From Paenibacillus assamensis DSM 18201 (lineage in GTDB: Bacteria; Bacillota; Bacilli; Paenibacillales; Paenibacillaceae): a stretch of DNA of 64,000 bases. Made by a program: the position numbers and the translations under genes. Positions 58,653 to 64,000 of the stretch are shown here, in pieces. The stretch spans positions 4,321-68,320 of the forward strand of contig NZ_KE383839.1 in NCBI RefSeq assembly GCF_000422445.1, in the 5' to 3' direction. Numbering within the stretch: position 1 is the stretch's first letter; each line of letters begins with the position of its first letter. The notes under the pieces were generated by a model that was not told the origin of the DNA, searched no databases, and saw nothing but the letters and a program-made list of their open reading frames with translations.

Positions 58653-60008
58653 ATGATTACAACAAATGTAGAGAACGAATACTATAAACTTCAATCTGAA
58701 AAGGAATCCAATGCAAGATCGTATCCACGCAAATTTCCTCTTATTATTAAGAAAGCCCAAGGCACGATTATTACAGATACAGATGGTAAACAGTACTATG
58801 ATTGCCTTGCAGGTGCAGGGACATTAGCACTAGGGCATAATCACGAGGTAGTAACAGAGGCAATTAAGGATGTATTAGAGCAACAGCTGCCACTTCACAC
58901 ACTAGACTTAGCTACTCCGTTGAAAATAGAGTTCATGCAAGAGATTTTCTCTATCTTGCCAGAAGAATTGAAAGATTCCGCAAAAATTCAATTCTGTGGT
59001 CCAACAGGTGCAGATGGAGTAGAAGCAGCTATTAAGCTTGTGAAAACGGCAACGAAAGGGAAATCAATACTGGCTTTCCATGGTGGTTATCACGGTTCTA
59101 CGCAAGCCACGATGGCGATGAGCGGCAACTTGAGCAAGAAGCAGCATTTGCAAAGTCTGCTGCCGGATGTTCATTTCTTACCATTCCCGTATGAATATCG
59201 CTGCCCGTTCGGGGTAGGTGGGGAGCAAACCTCTCAAATAAGCGCGCACTATATCGAACATTTACTAGATGACTGCGAAAGCGGTATTGCTGCTCCTTGC
59301 GGAGTCATCGTTGAAACGGTTCAAGGGGAAGGCGGATCGGTTCCTGCTGCTATTCATTGGTTGAAAGAGCTGCGTCGTATTACAGCGGAACGAGGAATTC
59401 CTTTAATTATTGATGAAGTGCAAACGGGAATTGGAAGAACGGGTAAAATGTTCTCCTTCGAACATGCTGACATCGTTCCAGATGTAATCGTTTGTTCAAA
59501 GGCAATTGGCGGAAGTTTGCCGATGTCTGTTGTGATCTATAAAGAGGAATTGGACAAATGGAACCCAGGTGCGCATACAGGAACATTCCGCGGCAACCAA
59601 ATGGGCATGGCGACAGGACTAGCTACATTGAAGTATATGAAGGAACATGATGTGCTTGAAAATGTTAAAGAACGCAGCAATCAATTTTTTGAATATTTGA
59701 ATGGCTTGAAAAATAAATACGAGGTCATTGGCGATGTTCGTGGCAGAGGGCTAATGATCGGCGTAGAAATTGTGAACCCAAGTGGCCGTAAAGATCAACA
59801 AGGTCACTATCCTCAATTCGGCGAATTAACGGCACGTATTCAAGAAAGATGCTTTGCCAATGGACTTATTATTGAAGTCGGGGGACGTCGATCTGCTGTA
59901 CTTCGCTTTTTACCACCACTTACCATTACCGCACTTGAAACAACTAAAGTATTAGCTATTTTTGAGCAATCAGTCAAAGAAGCCGTTGAGCTAATAACGA
60001 ATTCATGA
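58653..60008 (+). CDS. Diaminobutyrate-2-oxoglutarate aminotransferase (class III)
   Basis: 451 residues. A PLP enzyme of the class III family: LAGAGTLALGHNH and FCGPTGADGVEAAIKL near the N-terminus, IIDEVQTGIGRTG (Asp contacts the PLP ring), catalytic Lys283 in CSKAIGGSLPMS, and GTFRGNQMGMA. The FCGPTGADGVEAA and GTFRGNQ motifs are those of diaminobutyrate aminotransferases (EctB, RhbA, DAT), which convert aspartate semialdehyde and glutamate to 2,4-diaminobutyrate. ATG 58653 has an AAAGGAG site; the stop overlaps the MFS start (ATGA). No Dab decarboxylase is visible, so Dab itself or a product made outside the window may be the siderophore amine. Confidence 0.88.
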   Translation: MITTNVENEYYKLQSEKESNARSYPRKFPLIIKKAQGTIITDTDGKQYYDCLAGAGTLALGHNHEVVTEAIKDVLEQQLPLHTLDLATPLKIEFMQEIFSILPEELKDSAKIQFCGPTGADGVEAAIKLVKTATKGKSILAFHGGYHGSTQATMAMSGNLSKKQHLQSLLPDVHFLPFPYEYRCPFGVGGEQTSQISAHYIEHLLDDCESGIAAPCGVIVETVQGEGGSVPAAIHWLKELRRITAERGIPLIIDEVQTGIGRTGKMFSFEHADIVPDVIVCSKAIGGSLPMSVVIYKEELDKWNPGAHTGTFRGNQMGMATGLATLKYMKEHDVLENVKERSNQFFEYLNGLKNKYEVIGDVRGRGLMIGVEIVNPSGRKDQQGHYPQFGELTARIQERCFANGLIIEVGGRRSAVLRFLPPLTITALETTKVLAIFEQSVKEAVELITNS

Positions 60009-61438
60009 TCATTCCAAACTACGTGAAGAAGCACGCTGTACTATTTTCCATTTTTACAGGTGCGTTCGCATTAGTTCTTACCAATAGTGCATTTAACATC
60101 TTATTGCCTAAGTTCGTAAGTATGTATGGTATTTCAACCTCATTAGGTGGATGGATAATCGCGCTTTATATGTTGGCGATGACCATTACAATGCCCCTGA
60201 CCTCACTGATCGTTGATCGTTTAGGCAGAAAGCGAACGTATTTGTTAGGAATCGGCTTATACGGTACTTTCTCGATCATAGGCGGTTTGTTTTATTCCTT
60301 TGTAGAGATTGTGATGGTAGTCCGATTTGTCCATGGGGTTGCAGCCGGATTGATGATCCCGTTGTCATTAGTCTTGTTATTTGATAGCTATGGAAAAGAA
60401 GCACGTGGCAGAGTGACCGGGACATGGGGCATGCTCCTTATGATCGCACCTGCAATTGGCCCAACCTTGGGCGGCATTATTCTGGAAGTTGGCGAGCTGC
60501 GCCATCTATTCTGGATTAACGTACCGTTTGCGCTTTTTTCGATTATCATGTGCGCTGCGCAAATCAAACCGTACGAACCAGCTCGTAGAAAGTCCATTCA
60601 TCTGGAAGGTATTATACTGCTCGTAACGAGCATTGCTTTGCTCAGTTTAGGTATTCAACTTCTGTCAAACCCTACTGTACCTATGTGGATCGTGTATATA
60701 TGGTTTGGATTAGGTGCGGTGGCTTTGATTCGCTTTATTCAAAAGGAAAACAAGAGAGAAGAGCCGATTATTCGCTATAAGCTTCTGCGGGGGAATCCAA
60801 TTTTCAGGACAGTCGTTATCATTTCGGTCATACAGGACACCGTTATGTTCGGTGCAATCTTCGTTCTTCCGCTGTTGTTTCTTGAGGTATATGGCTTATC
60901 GCCTTCTGTCATTGGAGCCATGTTCATCCCAACTGCGATCTGTACGAGCTTATTTGTGTGGATTGGCGGCAAGTGGATGGATTCAGGAAAGTCGTTGAAT
61001 TTTATCCTAGTTGGCGTTGGATTTATCGTCATTTCGATGATGGCTTTTGCTTTTTTACCGCCAAGCATTTCTATCATCGTTATCGTTCTCTTTATGGCAT
61101 TGCGAGGGATTGGAATGGGTCTATCTGATATGACGGTTACGACGATCGGGCTTAACTCGCTGCCGGAAGAAGACATGCATGAAGGATCTGCGTTATCGAG
61201 TACGATTGAACGTTTGCTATCATCCTTTGCCGTAATGTTGTTAGCTGTGTATTACGATGTTCGATGGCAGATGTTAGTCCAAACGGGAGAATCAGTTGAA
61301 TATGCGAAGTGGCTTGCCCTCAAAGAAGAGTGCATAGTATTGGGCAGTCTTCTGTTACTCACATTGCCACTAATTTTATTCATAAATAGGAAGAAGGTAG
61401 ACATCGTTGTTGGAAGTGAAAACAAGTCAGCTGTCTAA
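60005..61438 (+). CDS. MFS siderophore exporter (DHA2-like, 14 helices)
   Basis: 477 residues with about 14 hydrophobic segments and the major-facilitator motif A in the first cytoplasmic loop (DRLGRKRTYLLG). The motif C-like sequence GPTLGGIILE in helix 5 marks a proton antiporter. The start overlaps the aminotransferase stop, and its 3' end overlaps the next NIS gene by 32 bases, so it is translationally embedded in the siderophore operon. Its counterpart in the vibrioferrin operon is PvsC. Expected role: export of the newly made siderophore. Confidence 0.87.
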   Translation: MIIPNYVKKHAVLFSIFTGAFALVLTNSAFNILLPKFVSMYGISTSLGGWIIALYMLAMTITMPLTSLIVDRLGRKRTYLLGIGLYGTFSIIGGLFYSFVEIVMVVRFVHGVAAGLMIPLSLVLLFDSYGKEARGRVTGTWGMLLMIAPAIGPTLGGIILEVGELRHLFWINVPFALFSIIMCAAQIKPYEPARRKSIHLEGIILLVTSIALLSLGIQLLSNPTVPMWIVYIWFGLGAVALIRFIQKENKREEPIIRYKLLRGNPIFRTVVIISVIQDTVMFGAIFVLPLLFLEVYGLSPSVIGAMFIPTAICTSLFVWIGGKWMDSGKSLNFILVGVGFIVISMMAFAFLPPSISIIVIVLFMALRGIGMGLSDMTVTTIGLNSLPEEDMHEGSALSSTIERLLSSFAVMLLAVYYDVRWQMLVQTGESVEYAKWLALKEECIVLGSLLLLTLPLILFINRKKVDIVVGSENKSAV

Positions 61439-63095
61439 TCGTCAAGAACTAGCTAATTACTATACATGCAAGACGTTGTTAAATTGCTATATTCGAGAGT
61501 TCTGTCAAGAGAATCGACATTTATTATCTATCGATGCGAAAGGACAAACATTTACGCTTTATTTCCCAACTAGTAAAGTGACCGTGTCAGGAGCGTTCTC
61601 TTTTTATTCAGCTATTGGTGAACATGAATATAAGCATATTTACGTACAGCAAGGGCAGGCGCTGGATTACCCTGAACTCGTCCAGTGGATGGTGAGAGAG
61701 CTGCAGCAGCAGGATTCACTGGTAACAGACAAGAGCAGGCTGGATTTCTCCAAAAGAATTGATAACAGCTATCGGAATCTGGCTTTATTTCTGAAGCATA
61801 CTTCTCATTCTCCTGTACATGATTATTTATCATCAGAGCAATCGTTGCTGTATGGGCATCCGTTTCATCCGTTTCCTAAAAACACATTAGGCTTTACGGA
61901 AGAGGAAGTAAGCGCATATTGCCCTGAGCTTCAATCTTCGTTTCCATTATGCTATTTGGCTGTTAACAAACATGTTTATCAAGAAGAGTGGGTACATCTA
62001 GGGCGACACACGAAGCTGCACGATACGGTTGAAGCACAAGCTCAAGCGATACTTGCAGAGAAACGTGACAAGTATGAAATATTACCGATTCATCCTTGGC
62101 AGTACAAGCATGTACAAACAGTGAAAGCAGTCAAAGACTATATTGCACAAGAGAACATTATTCTTTTAGGGAGTTTTGGGCCTATTGCATATCCGACTTC
62201 TTCGGTGCGTACGGTGTATGTACCTGATATGAAATGCAATATCAAACTATCGTTGAATATTCAAATTACTAATATGATGAGAAACAATAATCAGGAACAA
62301 ATGCGCAGAACGTTGGATGCATCCAACTATTTGTTGCAGCACCATTGTTTTGGTGATGACCCACATACCGAAATTTCTTACGAGGAAGGCGTTTGTACGT
62401 GTCAATTTGCGGATGATGAGCTTACAAAATTGTTTACGATTGCTTATCGTCCGATCCAGTTTGACGTAACGTCAACGTTTGTCATGTCTAGCTTGATTGA
62501 AGCTCCTAGAGCAGGAGAGCCAGCACGATTGTTGTCACTGATCGATAGCAATCAACTTGAACCGTGGTTTAGACGCTATTTAGAAATATCGCTGCTGTCG
62601 ATTGTTCGTGTAGCTGAGGAGAAAGGGATTCATTTTGAAGCGCATTCTCAAAATTGCTTGTTAACGATTAAGAACGGCATGCCGCATACCTTCATTATTC
62701 GAGATTTGGAAGGTGTGAGTGTGAATCAAGAGAAGGTTGCGAACAACATCAATAAATCTGGCTTGCTATTCTATGAAAAAGAGAAGGCGTGGGCGCGTAC
62801 GTCCTATTATTTTATCGTGAACCATTTAGGTTCATTGATTCATGCGCTTGCGAGCAGCGTACAGGAAACAGAGGAGTATTTCTGGACAATTGTGCGTGAT
62901 GTGCTTACGAAAGAAATAGAAGAGCATGACAATGAATACGTTGTGCATCTGTTAGAGGCTGAAGGTTTTTATGCGAAACGGAATATGATGAGCTGTCTTG
63001 CCGGAGTGAGTGAGACGCCTTCTTACATTCTAGTAAACAACATCATGAACAAGATAGGGAGTGGAACAAGTGAGTCAAGCAAGTCATTTCAATAA
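61407..63095 (+). CDS. IucA/IucC-family NIS siderophore synthetase 1
   Basis: 562 residues. It carries the family's ATP-binding and catalytic motifs: GHPFHPFPKNTLGFT, ILPIHPWQYKH, TSSVRTVYVP and the acid-binding stretch KLSLNIQITNMMRNN, plus the C-terminal helical domain with FEAHSQNCLLTI and IIRDLEGVSV. It adenylates citrate or a related carboxylate and joins it to an amine or alcohol. The start is TTG 61407 (or 61410), with AAGGT eight bases upstream and inside the MFS gene; there is no ATG in this part. The A/B/C subtype (citrate prochiral specificity) cannot be set without a tree. Confidence 0.9.
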   Translation: MLEVKTSQLSNRQELANYYTCKTLLNCYIREFCQENRHLLSIDAKGQTFTLYFPTSKVTVSGAFSFYSAIGEHEYKHIYVQQGQALDYPELVQWMVRELQQQDSLVTDKSRLDFSKRIDNSYRNLALFLKHTSHSPVHDYLSSEQSLLYGHPFHPFPKNTLGFTEEEVSAYCPELQSSFPLCYLAVNKHVYQEEWVHLGRHTKLHDTVEAQAQAILAEKRDKYEILPIHPWQYKHVQTVKAVKDYIAQENIILLGSFGPIAYPTSSVRTVYVPDMKCNIKLSLNIQITNMMRNNNQEQMRRTLDASNYLLQHHCFGDDPHTEISYEEGVCTCQFADDELTKLFTIAYRPIQFDVTSTFVMSSLIEAPRAGEPARLLSLIDSNQLEPWFRRYLEISLLSIVRVAEEKGIHFEAHSQNCLLTIKNGMPHTFIIRDLEGVSVNQEKVANNINKSGLLFYEKEKAWARTSYYFIVNHLGSLIHALASSVQETEEYFWTIVRDVLTKEIEEHDNEYVVHLLEAEGFYAKRNMMSCLAGVSETPSYILVNNIMNKIGSGTSESSKSFQ

Positions 63096-64000
63096 AACAG
63101 AAGCTGTTTGCTTGGATGAAGTAAAAGAAAGAATTATGCGCCAGACGATGGAAGCAATGCTGTTCGAAGGCATTATTAGTGTCAAGAAAGATAACCGAGT
63201 GTGGACTTTTACTGGTAAAGATGCGGAAGGCAACCTTGTGCATTATTCATGCAAAGCAGATGAGAAATGGTCTTTTGGCAGAGTGAAAATAGATAAAAAT
63301 TCGATAAAAAGAGAAGGCGAACCTTGTACAAATATTTATGTATTTTTGGAAGAAGTGATTCAAAATAATTTGGACGGTGCGCTTAAAAATCAATTTGTCG
63401 ATGAATTGTTAGAAACGTTAGCAAAAGACAAGCAATCTAAAGTATATCAGTCGGATGAGATTCCAGCAGCGGACATGCACTATGAAGCTTTAGAGAGTCA
63501 TATGGCTGACGGACACCCTTATCATCCGAGCTACAAATCAAGAATTGGCTTCACTCTAGAGGATAATTACTTGTACGGACCAGAGTTTAATCAAGACATT
63601 GTCTTACAGTGGATTGCGGTAAGTGATCAGCTCGCAGATGTGGCAGTTTCAAAGGCAAGTTCCCTAGAGGAGATGTACAAGCTTCACCTCACAGATGAGG
63701 ATAGGGAGCGATTTGCACAAATCTTGAAAGAGAAGGGATCAAGCGATAAGCAGTATATTTTCATACCCGTGCATCCATGGCAAATGGAACATCGCACACC
63801 ATCCTTGTTTGTACAGCAATTAATCGATAAAGATATGGTGCTCTTAGGGACCTCGAATAGCATATACCGTGCGCAGCAATCGATACGTTCTATGTCTCAT
63901 CGCAACCGTACAGATGCACCTTATATTAAGCTGGCTATGAGTCTGATAAACACATCCACGAGTCGTATTTTGGCACATCATACAACGCAAAATGCTCCAC
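63070..64000 (+). CDS. IucA/IucC-family NIS siderophore synthetase 2 (5' part, cut by the window edge)
   Basis: About 310 residues are visible from GTG 63070 (AGGGAG at 63056-63061; GTG 63061 is the alternative) and no stop before base 64000. It overlaps the end of the first synthetase by 26 bases. Family motifs: MADGHPYHPSYKSRIGF, IFIPVHPWQMEH, SQSIRSMSH-type SIRSMSHRN and KLAMSLINTSTSR. It is distinct in sequence from synthetase 1, so two different condensations on one carboxylate core are likely, as in aerobactin, petrobactin and vibrioferrin. Its last half and any further pathway genes lie beyond the window. Confidence 0.9.
   Translation, partial: MSQASHFNKTEAVCLDEVKERIMRQTMEAMLFEGIISVKKDNRVWTFTGKDAEGNLVHYSCKADEKWSFGRVKIDKNSIKREGEPCTNIYVFLEEVIQNNLDGALKNQFVDELLETLAKDKQSKVYQSDEIPAADMHYEALESHMADGHPYHPSYKSRIGFTLEDNYLYGPEFNQDIVLQWIAVSDQLADVAVSKASSLEEMYKLHLTDEDRERFAQILKEKGSSDKQYIFIPVHPWQMEHRTPSLFVQQLIDKDMVLLGTSNSIYRAQQSIRSMSHRNRTDAPYIKLAMSLINTSTSRILAHHTTQNAP

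Overview
The window looks like a Paenibacillus chromosome. The evidence is a five-gene locus with the layout of the polymyxin (pmx) non-ribosomal peptide synthetase cluster, proteins with S-layer-homology-like C-termini, a GlpP-type glycerol regulon with a consensus cre site, and Bacillus-style cysJI. The genus call is inference; no rRNA or other phylogenetic marker is present.

Region 1 (1-28132), visibly GC-rich, is a polymyxin-type locus in the order pmxA (3' end only), pmxB, pmxC, pmxD, pmxE, all on the + strand and closed by a terminator. PmxE is a five-module lipo-initiating synthetase. Its specificity codes, read from the sequence, give Dab-Thr-Dab-Dab-Dab, with an epimerization domain in module 3, so D-Dab3 is expected. 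PmxB is the terminal module (half-C, A, T, TE). Its A-domain code reads DAWIVGAIV instead of the threonine code DFWNIGMVH seen in PmxE module 2, so residue 10 should be hydrophobic rather than Thr. Its thioesterase carries Cys at the nucleophile position. PmxC and PmxD are overlapping ABC exporters. The likely product is a cyclic cationic lipopeptide of the polymyxin group with a non-standard residue 10.

Region 2 (28133-41460), much more AT-rich, starts with a small cassette (cupin, FabZ-like hotdog protein, 45-aa membrane peptide). It continues with a dicarboxylate/glutamate symporter, a VOC protein, cysJ-cysI sulfite reductase, a MalT/LuxR-type regulator, a quinone oxidoreductase-like protein, a YoaP-domain protein and a GNAT acetyltransferase. 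It ends in an 800-bp gap holding a nested inverted-repeat element.

Region 3 (41460-53090) is the glycerol regulon glpP, glpF-glpK, glpD. A cre site and terminator leaders mark CcpA and GlpP control. Two decayed genes follow (an SDR fragment and a frameshifted HD-domain hydrolase), then a tandem pair of secreted beta-lactamase-fold proteins that share a direct-repeat operator, and a HAD phosphatase.

Region 4 (53283-64000) is an iron-acquisition island. It has a Fur-box-controlled siderophore uptake operon (lipoprotein, two permeases, FhuF-like reductase, no ATPase). A second Fur-box-controlled operon encodes an NRPS-independent siderophore pathway: ATP-grasp ligase, diaminobutyrate aminotransferase, MFS exporter and two IucA/IucC synthetases, the last cut by the window edge. 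The ligase/exporter/two-synthetase set resembles the vibrioferrin (pvs) gene set but includes a Dab-forming enzyme. Dab is also the main building block of the lipopeptide encoded about 30 kb upstream, so the two pathways may share a precursor.
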